Source: CAYURP01 sp964447175 (lineage in GTDB: Bacteria > Zixibacteria > MSB-5A5 > SM23-73-2). Taken from it: a DNA stretch of 18,851 bases. Positions 1 to 6,882 of this stretch are shown piece by piece (the stretch's first letter is position 1; each line of letters opens with the position of its first letter). The notes beneath the pieces were generated by a model, which did no database searches, was not told the origin of the DNA, and saw nothing but the letters and a program-made list of their open reading frames with translations. The stretch covers positions 1-18,851 of the forward strand of contig CAYURP010000054.1 of the NCBI GenBank assembly GCA_964447175.1, written 5' to 3'. Made by a program: the position numbers and the translations under genes.

Positions 1-27
1 GTCGCCCTTATCTTTCCTCTTCTTTTT

Positions 28-44
28 GTTGTACCTATTACAAC
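28..44. promoter_or_regulatory. Small dyad downstream of the left-edge promoter
   Basis: A perfect 6-base dyad, GTTGTA - 5 nt - TACAAC, lies about 16 bases downstream of the -10 of a candidate minus-strand promoter. Its position would suit an operator or the top of a leader hairpin for a gene starting beyond the left edge. A dyad this short can occur by chance, so the call is weak. Confidence 0.25.
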
Positions 45-60
45 AGTTTCGTTTGTCAGT

Positions 61-88
61 AAAATATCAATATTTTTGAGCTTGTCAA
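61..88 (-). promoter_or_regulatory. Candidate sigma-70 promoter reading off the left edge
   Basis: On the minus strand a perfect TTGACA (83-88) is followed after 16 bases by TATTTT (61-66). It lies downstream of purN and points out of the window. The following 60 bases include a purine-rich stretch (AAGAGGAAAG) close to the edge that could precede a start codon just outside. This suggests that the next gene to the left has its own promoter rather than being read with purN. Apart from this and the nearby dyad I see nothing in bases 1-189. Confidence 0.4.
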
Positions 89-189
89 CTTTTTTTTATA
101 TTATTTTTCCAGTTACCCAATAATCTAATTTAGTTGGAATTAAGTTAAAACTTGAAATATACTTAAATAAGCCATCCTGGAGATTCAAC

Positions 190-816
190 TCATTTTCTAA
201 TGTAGGCTTTGTTCTCCTTAATCTCTATTTTTCCCTCAGCGAATAATTGAATGGCTTCGGAGTAAAGCTGGTGTTCGACTTTTAAAACTCTTTCAGCTAA
301 ACTTTCCGGGGTATCATCTGCTTCGACTGGAACGCATCTCTGCAAAACGATGGGACCGTGATCGTAAATCTCATCTACCATATGAACAGTAACACCGCTG
401 ACTTTCATCCCGGATTTCAGTACTGCCTCATGTACGTGAATACCATACATCCCCGTACCGCCGAAATGAGGCAGAAGACCTGGATGTATATTGAGTATCT
501 TATTTTTATACGCTCTTATTACCTGGGGTGATAACATTTTCATATATCCGGCTAAAATTACTAAATCCACTTCATTTTCCTTGAGAATGGAAATCAATTT
601 CTCCTCAAATTCCTCCGGCTTCTCAAACATTTTATGGCTGAGATGGATGGCTGGTATATTGTGTTTTCTCGCCCTCTCCAGGCAAAATGCTTTGCTGTTA
701 TTGCTTATAACCGCTTTGATCTGAGCATTCAATTTTCCTGCTTCGATGTTGTCGATTATTGACTGAAGGTTGGTTCCCCCGCCTGAGGCTAATACCACCA
801 GGTTTAGCTTTTTCAT
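190..816 (-). CDS. purN: Phosphoribosylglycinamide formyltransferase (GAR transformylase 1)
   Basis: PurN transfers the formyl group of 10-formyltetrahydrofolate to GAR in the third step of purine synthesis. The 208-residue length is normal for the family. Visible features are the phosphate-binding loop SGGGTNLQ (residues 11-18), the folate-site motif NIHPGLLP with the catalytic pair Asn109 and His111, and the catalytic Asp152 in YDHGP. The start ATG sits 11 bases after AAGGAG (828-833) and overlaps the stop of a gatB remnant as ATGA, which points to an ancestral gatB-purN operon. No purine neighbour is present in the window. The gene looks intact. Confidence 0.97.
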   Translation of the reverse strand: MKKLNLVVLASGGGTNLQSIIDNIEAGKLNAQIKAVISNNSKAFCLERARKHNIPAIHLSHKMFEKPEEFEEKLISILKENEVDLVILAGYMKMLSPQVIRAYKNKILNIHPGLLPHFGGTGMYGIHVHEAVLKSGMKVSGVTVHMVDEIYDHGPIVLQRCVPVEADDTPESLAERVLKVEHQLYSEAIQLFAEGKIEIKENKAYIRK

Positions 817-1118
817 TTTTTTAATTTCTCCTTTAGTATTTCATTCAGCAGTTGAGAATTTGCTTTGCTATTTGATTTTTCATTACTTCGCTGGTAAAAT
901 GTTGGTCTGCTTCCTTTTTATTTTCACTTATAACAGATTCCGTCAATGTCTCGATTTCAGATTTGTCAGTTACCTGCATCAATATTTTTTTTCTCAACGA
1001 TTCCTTCAGCAGTTTTGCCTGTTTCCACCATTTCTTTAAAAACTTCCCTGGCAATCTTGGTGCTAATTAAATCTGTATCTATAAGCTTTAATTAATCAGT
1101 TAGATCTTCAGAAGTCAA
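813..1118 (-). pseudogene. gatB: Decayed 3' remnant of gatB (amidotransferase subunit B)
   Basis: No single frame is open, but three frames together rebuild the GatB C-terminal (YqeY-like) domain. The first piece reads LTSEDLTD, a TAA stop, LKLID, then ISTKIAREVFKEMVETGK and TAEGIVEKK. An A-rich run near 987-994 shifts the frame to LMQVTDKSEIETL and SEVMKNQ. A second shift near 855-865 leads to KANSQLLNEILKEKLKK and a TGA overlapping the purN ATG. About ten residues expected before the SEVMK segment are missing, and everything upstream (most of the protein) is absent and replaced by palindromic repeats. The middle frame alone gives a 69-codon open stretch (845-1054) that should not be called a gene. 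GatB acts with GatA and GatC to amidate Glu-tRNA(Gln) or Asp-tRNA(Asn). The family assignment comes from recognising the conserved order of motifs, not from a search. Confidence 0.87.
828..833 (-). promoter_or_regulatory. purN ribosome binding site inside the gatB relic
   Basis: AAGGAG lies 11 bases before the purN ATG. In the reading frame of the decayed gatB it falls within the conserved C-terminal codons (LLNEILKEKL). This may explain why the extreme 3' end of gatB is still recognisable while the rest of the gene has gone. Confidence 0.75.
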
Positions 1119-1139
1119 CTAAAAATCTATTGCGTGCCT

Positions 1140-1195
1140 GCTAGGTCCCCTGACCTGGCAAAAACATTTGGGGATAGGTTTGAAAAACCTGTCCC
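1140..1195. repeat. Two short palindromes
   Basis: There are two hairpins: GCTAGGTC/GACCTGGC (1140-1159, one mismatch, 4-base loop) and GGGATAGGTTT/AAACCTGTCCC (1171-1195, one wobble pair, 3-base loop). The second ends in CCTGTCCCTACA, the same end as the element at 1396-1448, so it belongs to the same family of interspersed palindromes. No coding is seen in 1119-1427. The stretch consists of these palindromes and AT-rich filler. Confidence 0.7.
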
Positions 1196-1216
1196 TACAT
1201 TGTTCCATTACACAAG

Positions 1217-1282
1217 GGTAGCCGCAACCTTTAGGTTGCGTATATTGTTAAACATTCACGCAGGCTGAAGCCTGCGGCTACC
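1217..1282. repeat. 66-bp element with inverted ends and two internal hairpins
   Basis: The ends GGTAGCCGCA (1217-1226) and TGCGGCTACC (1273-1282) are perfect 10-base inverted repeats. Inside are GCAACC-TTTA-GGTTGC and CGCAGGC-TGAA-GCCTGCG. The nested layout resembles miniature palindromic elements (REP or BIME-like) scattered between genes. There is no transposase in the window, so mobility is inference. Confidence 0.75.
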
Positions 1283-1395
1283 AGTATTTCAACAACTATA
1301 CAAACAACATTATAAATTAAAACACATAGCACAACCTTGACGGTTCTGCTTTTTAAATGGAGGGATAAACCCTCTGCTACGTGATTCAGGTTGTA

Positions 1396-1448
1396 GTTGT
1401 AGGGACCCACTTGGGTCCTGGACAGGTCTAAAGACCTGTCCCTACAAC
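1396..1448. repeat. 53-bp palindromic element overlapping a gene end
   Basis: Perfect 11-base inverted ends GTTGTAGGGAC (1396-1406) and GTCCCTACAAC (1438-1448) enclose two hairpins, GGACCC-ACTT-GGGTCC and GGACAGGTCT-AA-AGACCTGTCC. The right third supplies the last codons and the stop of the membrane protein gene at 1428-2348. The strong hairpins right at the stop could also act in transcript 3'-end formation or stability. Confidence 0.8.
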
Positions 1449-2348
1449 TGGTTTCAGCTTCTTCAGCTCCAGAAATGCTAAAGTCCAGAAGGAATCAATA
1501 TAAGTTCCCCAGGCACCGGAGACCAAAATAATATAAATCAATCCAGCAAGCACCCCCAGAACAATTCCCAGGAATAGATTGGCAACGGCTATGAGCACGA
1601 AAGGTATAGCCAGAACCAGTCCCACAATTATGAATCCAATTATATAAATAATGGTGCTGCCGACGGAAATTATTGTTACCATTATAGTTTTGGCCAGATT
1701 ATTTATCAGTGTTTTCCACCCACCAGCCAGTGAATCAAAGACTCCTTTTCCTTCCAGAATACAGGTTCTGGTAGCATAGAAATCTATCAAGCTTATGGTA
1801 ATTATCGCCAATATAAATAACGGTATCAGAAACATCCCGAAAAGCAGACCGAAAATACCAGAAGCGATAATTACTAGTATGAAAGGTACCAAAAGCACTA
1901 AAATAGATGCCAGAATACAAATCACAATTATAATCCAGATGCCCAGCATCCTCCAGAAATTTTTAACTCCTATGTTCCAACCATCACCAAGTGTGGGTCT
2001 CTCTCCAGCTTGAATTCTTGAGACGCAGTGGATCAGTCCGCCCTGGGAGATTATACCTAAAACCAGAAATATTAAAAAGATTAAAAATGCAGCTAAAATC
2101 AGAAGCAGGATGACGGCAATGGCAAGTTCTCCAATGTGATTATCTATGGTCATTTTTAATCCATTTAATCCATGCCAGCTATCTGACCAGCGAGCTATGG
2201 GGAATTTAAAATTTTCCCATTTGTCTGATATGCGACCAATCCCCCAGCCCCCACCGGATAAAACCTGAACAAAAAATCCGAAAACCCACAGGTATTTGAA
2301 TTTCCACATTATGTCCAAAGCTTTTTTTACCAATCCTCCATAGTCCAT
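1428..2348 (-). CDS. Multi-pass membrane protein of unknown function
   Basis: This 306-residue protein opens with a short amphipathic lead, MDYGGLVKKALDIMWKFKYLW, followed by about six long hydrophobic stretches (roughly residues 18-32, 70-100, 128-180, 195-205, 225-255 and 258-290). Glycine-rich turns and few charges in the core are typical of integral membrane proteins. The opening, with Lys- and Trp-rich residues before the first helix, resembles a broad family of uncharacterised bacterial membrane proteins (glycerophosphodiesterase membrane-domain-like). I cannot assign a function. The ATG follows GTGAGG at a sensible distance, and the gene sits between the gatA and gatB remnants. The last residues (VVGTGL) are encoded by a palindromic repeat, so the native C-terminus was probably different. 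Confidence 0.85.
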   Translation of the reverse strand: MDYGGLVKKALDIMWKFKYLWVFGFFVQVLSGGGWGIGRISDKWENFKFPIARWSDSWHGLNGLKMTIDNHIGELAIAVILLLILAAFLIFLIFLVLGIISQGGLIHCVSRIQAGERPTLGDGWNIGVKNFWRMLGIWIIIVICILASILVLLVPFILVIIASGIFGLLFGMFLIPLFILAIITISLIDFYATRTCILEGKGVFDSLAGGWKTLINNLAKTIMVTIISVGSTIIYIIGFIIVGLVLAIPFVLIAVANLFLGIVLGVLAGLIYIILVSGAWGTYIDSFWTLAFLELKKLKPVVGTGL

Positions 2349-2357
2349 AATAAAACC

Positions 2358-2800
2358 TCACTTTTTAAAATTCTTTTCTAAAGTATATGCCACCTCAGAT
2401 TTCAAGCCTTCTTTCTCTAGAAATTTTATTCCATTTAAAACCACTTTTTTAACATCAGGATCCAGACCTTCCTGGAAATATTCTTTAGGAACTCATATTT
2501 TAGTATACTTTAATTTTTCATGCAAAGTTTCAGTATAATACTTTTTGGTAAATCAATTAAAATCGACTCTGTGGGACTCCATCCTGCAATTTTGGAATCC
2601 CACCTAAAAGTGCCAGTTTTCCCCTTTAGCTACTCATATGTCTATTTCCCCTGTCTTCAGTTGGTCTTTTTTCCTGAAGAGTTAGGCAAGAACTTATCTT
2701 CAGATTCTTTTGGTAAAAAATTTAATCATTTTTAAGAGTAGATTTCTGTTTTCTCTAAGAGTTCTTTTAGCTCCCAGGCTTTTAACTCGGATATTTCGAT
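2358..2800 (-). pseudogene. gatA: Decayed remnant of gatA (amidotransferase subunit A)
   Basis: The right end reads IEISELKAWELKELLEKTEI (from 2800), the usual GatA N-terminus with the start ATG changed to ATC; it then meets stops after about 23 codons. After a gap, 2530-2358 reads YTETLHEKLKYTKI, a TGA in place of the expected Gly, then VPKEYFQEGLDPDVKK and IKFLEKEG. This is the segment that follows the catalytic amidase core in GatA. The Ser-Ser-Lys catalytic region itself is missing. Stops interrupt the intervening stretch and at least one frameshift is likely near 2550. With the gatB remnant it marks a lost gatAB locus; I saw no gatC remnant. Apart from this relic and one palindrome, 2361-2824 contains nothing I recognise. 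Confidence 0.8.
2571..2603. repeat. Palindrome inside the gatA relic
   Basis: GTGGGACTCC (2571-2580) and GGAATCCCAC (2594-2603) form 10-base arms with one mismatch around 13 bases. It lies at the junction between the unreadable middle and the better-preserved 3' part of the gatA remnant, so it may be an inserted element or a deletion scar. Confidence 0.4.
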
Positions 2801-2824
2801 TTCTTAGCAGGAGCCTGCATATAA

Positions 2825-4153
2825 CTAAAGTCGGGGCAAATACTTTTGTAGCTCGTAATCGCTAACCTGGATCCGGTACATATCCCATTCCATCTTTTTG
2901 TTAGTTACCAGGCTGGTGAAAACGTGATCCCCTAAGACCTCCCGAGCCAGCTGGGAACGCTCAAACTCACATATGGCTTCGTCCAATGAGCCGGGCAGGC
3001 AATCTATATTCAATTTCTTCCGCTCCCCCGGCGTTAAATGGAAAACATCCTTCTCCACTGGAGAAGGTGGCTCTAATTTCTCGTCTATCCCTTTTAGACC
3101 TGCTGCCAGCATCAGGGCAAATACTAAATAAGGGTTACAGGCCGGATCAGGTGAGCGGACCTCGATCCGGGTGGCTTTTTCCTTGCCCGGCTTATATTCA
3201 GGAATTCGGATTAAAGCCGACCGGTTGCGGGTTCCCCAGCAGATATAGGCGGGTGCTTCAAATCCCGGGACCAATCTTTTATAGGAGTTAACCCACTGGC
3301 TCAGAACCAGACAGATTTCTTTTACATACTTGACCAGTCCTCCTATATAGTATTTGGCAACAGGGGAGAGGTGATATACTTTTTCATTCTGATCAAAAAA
3401 GACATTTCTTTCTCCCTGGAAAAGGGATTGATGAGTGTGCATGCCCGACCCATTCTGTCCAAAAAGAGGTTTGGGCATAAATGTAGCATAATAACCTTCC
3501 CTTAGTGCAAGCTCTTTAACTGCCAGCCGGTAATACATTACAAAATCCGCCATGATCAGAGCTTCCTGGTATCTCAGATCTATCTCATGTTGAGAAGGTG
3601 CCACCTCATGATGGGTGCACTCAACGGGAATCTCAATAGCCTCTAAAGCTGTGGCTGCTGCCTTGCGCATTCTGGTGCCGGGGCTGACCGTGCTGTAGTC
3701 AAAATAACCACCATCGTCCAAAGGAATGGGATGTTTAGGGTCTTTGAAATAGAAATATTCGATCTCCGGACCACAATAAAAGGTCCAGTTTTTATCCTGA
3801 GCTTTTTTCAAAACCTTCTTTAAAATATGTCTGGAATCACCGGCAAACGGGGTGCCATCCGGCCTGGTGATATCGCACATCATAAAAGCTACCTTCTCCT
3901 CGTTCACTGACCAGGGCAGGATCCGAAAGGTCCGGGGATCAGGCCAGGCTACCAGATCGGACTCCTCGATTCTGACAAACCCTTCCACAGAGGAGCCGTC
4001 AAACCCCTGCCCCTCATTGAAAATAGTCTCCATCTCCCTCGGTGTTACAGACATTCCCTTGAGCTGGCCCAGAATGTCAGTGAACCAGAGCCGGACATAC
4101 TTTACCTTGTTTTCTTCGATCGTATTTAGAACGGTCTCTTTGGTTTTAGTCAT
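2825..4153 (-). CDS. glnA: Glutamine synthetase, type I-alpha
   Basis: This enzyme makes glutamine from glutamate, ammonia and ATP in the cytoplasm and is a dodecamer in this family. The 442-residue length matches the Bacillus-type GSI-alpha enzymes. Family landmarks are FTDILGQLKG near the start, FDGSSVEGFVRIEESD (51-66), GPEIEYFYF and HHEVAPSQHEID with metal-binding Glu and His, NGSGMHTH (ATP and metal site), NSYKRLVPGFEAP, and the R-S-P-D-P motif. Arg61 matches the residue (Arg62 in Bacillus subtilis) needed for glutamine feedback inhibition. The adenylylation loop tyrosine of GSI-beta is absent (VFHLTPGE), so control is probably by feedback or at transcription. The ATG follows AGAGAGGAA, 21 bases after the upstream glutamine synthetase gene, so the two are likely co-transcribed. 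Confidence 0.96.
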   Translation of the reverse strand: MTKTKETVLNTIEENKVKYVRLWFTDILGQLKGMSVTPREMETIFNEGQGFDGSSVEGFVRIEESDLVAWPDPRTFRILPWSVNEEKVAFMMCDITRPDGTPFAGDSRHILKKVLKKAQDKNWTFYCGPEIEYFYFKDPKHPIPLDDGGYFDYSTVSPGTRMRKAAATALEAIEIPVECTHHEVAPSQHEIDLRYQEALIMADFVMYYRLAVKELALREGYYATFMPKPLFGQNGSGMHTHQSLFQGERNVFFDQNEKVYHLSPVAKYYIGGLVKYVKEICLVLSQWVNSYKRLVPGFEAPAYICWGTRNRSALIRIPEYKPGKEKATRIEVRSPDPACNPYLVFALMLAAGLKGIDEKLEPPSPVEKDVFHLTPGERKKLNIDCLPGSLDEAICEFERSQLAREVLGDHVFTSLVTNKKMEWDMYRIQVSDYELQKYLPRL

Positions 4154-4174
4154 AAGTTCCTCTCTTTAAAAACA

Positions 4175-5605
4175 TTATAAGTCATAGTAGAGATTCATCT
4201 CAAACGGATGGGGTCTGTTTCTAACCTGATTGTACTCATTCATCTTTTGATCAATCCAGGCCTCTAAAACCTCCTCAGTGAATACATTTCCAACTAGCAG
4301 GAAATCATGATCTTTTTTCAGTTCATCCAGTGATTCTTTTAGAGTAGTGGGCAGGGGTTTTATCTTTTCTCTTTGTTCTGGAGGCAAAAGAAAGACGTTT
4401 TTATCAATGGGGCCAAACCCCGCTTTGGCGGGGTCAATTTTTTTCTTTATCCCATCGATTCCAGCCAAAAGCTGAGCCGCCAGAGCCAAATAGACATTGC
4501 AGGTGGCATCGGAGGGTCGGAACTCGATTCTTTTTTCATTGGGACTGGTGGCATATTTGGGGATTCTGATGGCTGCGCTTCGGTTAGCCAGGGAAAAGAA
4601 AAGGTTCACCGGAGATTCAAAGCCCGGAACCAATCTTTTATAAGAGTTGGTACTGGGATTGGTCAAAGCTAAAAGAGCCGGACCGTGAGCTAATAGCCCT
4701 CCGATATAATACAAAGCCAGCTGGCTTAATCCGGCATAACCTTTTTTATCATAAAACAGAGGTTTTCCCTTTTTGAAAAGATGCTGATGAAAATGCATTC
4801 CGTTTCCAGCTTCATTGTATAGAGGTTTGGGCATAAAAGTAACCGTGTGATTATGGCGTTTAGCTACCATCTTTACCACGTATTTTACCCACATGCTTTC
4901 GTCTCCGATTTTATCCATGGTATCTCCCATAATCTCGATCTCCGATTGCCCTGGACCTCCTACCTCATGATGGTGATATCTCACCCTGATCCCGGATTCC
5001 TCTATTACCTTAGCCATTTCGCTGCGGACCTGGTAGAGATCATCTAAGGGTGGAATGGCGTGATAGCCGGAATGAGTTGCAATCTTGTGTCCCAGGTTTT
5101 GAACATTAGCCAGCCCGGAGTTCCAATCCGCCTCATTGGAATCTATAACATAGGACGCCATATTTATATCGTTTTTGTAGGATACGCTGTCAAAGATATA
5201 GAATTCGAACTCCGGTGCCCAGAAACTCTTATCAGCAATTTTGGTCTTTACCAGATATTCCTCAGATTTGCGGGCAATATATCTGGGCTCCCGGGGATAG
5301 ATTTTCTGAGTGTCAGCTTCAGCCGAGCTGCAGACGAAGCTTAAGGTGGGCAAATCCCAGAAGGGGTCCATCTTCCCGGTGGATATATCCGGTATCAAGA
5401 CCATGTCCCCGGATTCTAATTTTTTAAATCCCGGGGTGCTTGATCCATCATAGGGAACTCCCCGGCTGAACATGGAGTCTTTAAGGTTTCTTGCCGGGAG
5501 GGTGAGATGATGCCACCTGCCAAAGAGGTCTGAAAATTTCAGATCCACCATCTGGATCTTTTTCTGTTGAGCAAATTTTTGAATCTCCTGAATAGATTTA
5601 AACAA
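4175..5605 (-). CDS. Second glutamine synthetase, type I, divergent
   Basis: This 476-residue type I glutamine synthetase has VPYDGSSTPGF, APEFEFYIFD, the HHHEVGGPGQSEIEI metal and glutamate site, NGMHFHQHLF, NSYKRLVPGFESP, NRSAAIRIPKY and the R-I-E-F-R-P-S-D catalytic region. Its length and the loop NVFLLPPE resemble GSI-beta enzymes, but the adenylylated Tyr of NLYDLPPE is Phe (about residue 405). Adenylylation control therefore appears lost. It is the first gene of a pair with the GSI-alpha gene downstream. The start is TTG at 5605, five bases after AAAGGAG; no ATG fits the conserved N-terminus. All active-site motifs look intact, so it is probably a true glutamine synthetase, though a related gamma-glutamyl ligase role cannot be excluded. 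Confidence 0.92.
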   Translation of the reverse strand: MFKSIQEIQKFAQQKKIQMVDLKFSDLFGRWHHLTLPARNLKDSMFSRGVPYDGSSTPGFKKLESGDMVLIPDISTGKMDPFWDLPTLSFVCSSAEADTQKIYPREPRYIARKSEEYLVKTKIADKSFWAPEFEFYIFDSVSYKNDINMASYVIDSNEADWNSGLANVQNLGHKIATHSGYHAIPPLDDLYQVRSEMAKVIEESGIRVRYHHHEVGGPGQSEIEIMGDTMDKIGDESMWVKYVVKMVAKRHNHTVTFMPKPLYNEAGNGMHFHQHLFKKGKPLFYDKKGYAGLSQLALYYIGGLLAHGPALLALTNPSTNSYKRLVPGFESPVNLFFSLANRSAAIRIPKYATSPNEKRIEFRPSDATCNVYLALAAQLLAGIDGIKKKIDPAKAGFGPIDKNVFLLPPEQREKIKPLPTTLKESLDELKKDHDFLLVGNVFTEEVLEAWIDQKMNEYNQVRNRPHPFEMNLYYDL

Positions 5606-5617
5606 TTCTACTCCTTT
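5603..5617 (-). promoter_or_regulatory. Ribosome site and TTG start of the upstream glutamine synthetase
   Basis: AAAGGAG (5611-5617) is followed after five bases by TTG (5603-5605), which begins the conserved reading frame (FKSIQEIQKFA). The site supports a non-ATG start here. Confidence 0.8.
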
Positions 5618-5657
5618 TAGAAAGATCAGTTTGGACTGACAAAAATATTAAATATCA

Positions 5658-5686
5658 ATATTAATATAAACAACAATGAAAGTCAA
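5658..5686 (-). promoter_or_regulatory. Candidate promoter for the glutamine synthetase pair
   Basis: On the minus strand TTGACT (5681-5686) and TAATAT (5658-5663) are separated by 17 bases, in a very AT-rich stretch about 50 bases before the TTG start. It fits a housekeeping sigma promoter and lies in the largest gap upstream of the two glutamine synthetase genes. I see no clear nitrogen-regulator operator. Confidence 0.55.
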
Positions 5687-5835
5687 CTTAATTGCTAACT
5701 AAAAGAACATTGGAGCCTTTTAATGTAGTACTTTGGCTCATTTGGGGAATTCGTCTTTGCTAATCATTTTGAGGTCAGTTGACTAAAAGATAAAAAATTA
5801 GATAGGAATTAGATTTCTATTTAACCGGAAATTTC

Positions 5836-6822
5836 TCAAAATGGATATACTTTTTCACCAACTGTTGCTTTTACCAACATCCAACAACTACCGGGACTTA
5901 AACCATAGGATTTAACTAAACCCACGCCTTTAGCATACCACTGGTAACTCGTCCCATTCCACTTACCCATATTCCCGAACCATCCAGATGCCTTTGATTT
6001 GAATTTCAAACAATCAGTAAATCTTCCAGCGGGGGTAGTGGCCTCTTCCCTTCCAAGAAGAGTTGAAATCCATGTAACTGTCTGTGAGGAGTGATCCAGT
6101 GTCAAACGGTCGGTGTAAAAAAGAACATCACCAACTTGAGTGCTTTCTTTAGCTATGGTTATGGGCTTTAGATTCGAAAGATAATTGTCAGTAGATGTCC
6201 AATCTATGTGTCCATGCCATCTTAGACCAAAGCTATCATTTGTGAAAGCATCCTCTAATGCTATTATGGAAGTGGTATCTTCATTATCATAGGTAGCAAT
6301 GAAAAAGTAGGCACAGCGGAGAGGAGCTAATCCATAGACCCATTTTCCATAAGGCATTATCTCAGCATCGACTTCAAGTCTCTTTCTGATCCAATCCCAA
6401 ACCCGATTACCATTAAGATCACAGAAGGGTTCACCCGAGTCGAACCTACAGTTGGGGGCATCATACTCTCCATTAGCATTTATGTCTTTATAGGGTGTCC
6501 CGGGTATCCAAGGATCATTAGGCCCGTTATATATTCCATTACCATTTAGATCTTTGAAGACATCTATCGTATCATCATAAATTCCATTTCCATTCACATC
6601 AAAGAAAGGTTCTCCTAAGACTGAATCTCCATCCATGTAGGGTTCTGGCAATATATCAATTCCGATTCTCCAGCACCATTTATCTCCTATGTTTAAAGGG
6701 AAATAATCCTTAATTGCGTAGACTGTGTTGTTCTGCACTGGGTTGATTATTTTTTTACCACAATGGGAAATGAAGATCAAAGAAATAAGTATAAATGCTG
6801 TGGTTCTTAAAGATTTCCACAT
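5836..6822 (-). CDS. Predicted lipoprotein with four calcium-loop-like repeats
   Basis: The 328-residue protein begins with a basic and hydrophobic signal sequence ending in FISHC (Cys21), a lipoprotein-like site with an unusual His before the Cys. Residues 75-143 carry four spaced D-x-N-x-N-G-x-Y/W-D/N motifs: DVNGNGIYDD, DLNGNGIYNG, DINANGEYD and DLNGNRVWD. These resemble EF-hand or dockerin-type calcium loops. The C-terminal half (about 145-328) has a WYAKGVGLVKS motif seen in many secreted bacterial proteins that end in a beta-rich domain. Four further Cys residues could form disulfides. Envelope location and calcium binding are inferred, and no enzymatic function is apparent. The ATG follows GAAGGGCAG. 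The gene sits 60 bases after the slipin gene, behind a strong hairpin, so it may be transcribed separately. Confidence 0.85.
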   Translation of the reverse strand: MWKSLRTTAFILISLIFISHCGKKIINPVQNNTVYAIKDYFPLNIGDKWCWRIGIDILPEPYMDGDSVLGEPFFDVNGNGIYDDTIDVFKDLNGNGIYNGPNDPWIPGTPYKDINANGEYDAPNCRFDSGEPFCDLNGNRVWDWIRKRLEVDAEIMPYGKWVYGLAPLRCAYFFIATYDNEDTTSIIALEDAFTNDSFGLRWHGHIDWTSTDNYLSNLKPITIAKESTQVGDVLFYTDRLTLDHSSQTVTWISTLLGREEATTPAGRFTDCLKFKSKASGWFGNMGKWNGTSYQWYAKGVGLVKSYGLSPGSCWMLVKATVGEKVYPF

Positions 6823-6850
6823 AACTGCCCTTCGAATAGAACTAAAGATA

Positions 6851-6871
6851 GGGCAGGGAAAATCCCTGCCC
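6851..6871. terminator. Strong hairpin between slipin and lipoprotein genes
   Basis: GGGCAGGGA (6851-6859), three bases, then TCCCTGCCC (6863-6871) is a perfect 9-base stem 11 bases past the slipin stop. The bases after it on the minus strand (TATCTTTAGTT) are only weakly U-rich, so termination would be partial at best. It may instead be another member of the palindromic repeat family or an RNA-stabilising hairpin. Confidence 0.5.
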
Positions 6872-6882
6872 TCGGATTCATT

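Noticed and set aside
845..1054. A 69-codon open frame that could be called a small hypothetical protein
   Set aside because: Its middle matches GatB only after frameshifts on both sides; its first residues are an out-of-frame reading of conserved GatB codons. It is part of the gatB relic.
2493..2495. TGA at an expected Gly in the gatA relic, as selenocysteine or as a recoded UGA-Gly genetic code
   Set aside because: The same relic has other stops, a lost start codon and a deletion, and intact genes in the window end normally at TGA. Decay explains it.
2520..2735. Plus-strand open frame of 71 codons
   Set aside because: It is the complement of the gatA relic, with no ribosome site and no plus-strand neighbours.
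6851..6871. A certain intrinsic terminator after the slipin gene
   Set aside because: The stem is perfect but the following U-tract is poor, and it resembles the palindromic repeats elsewhere in the window. It is kept as a tentative feature only.
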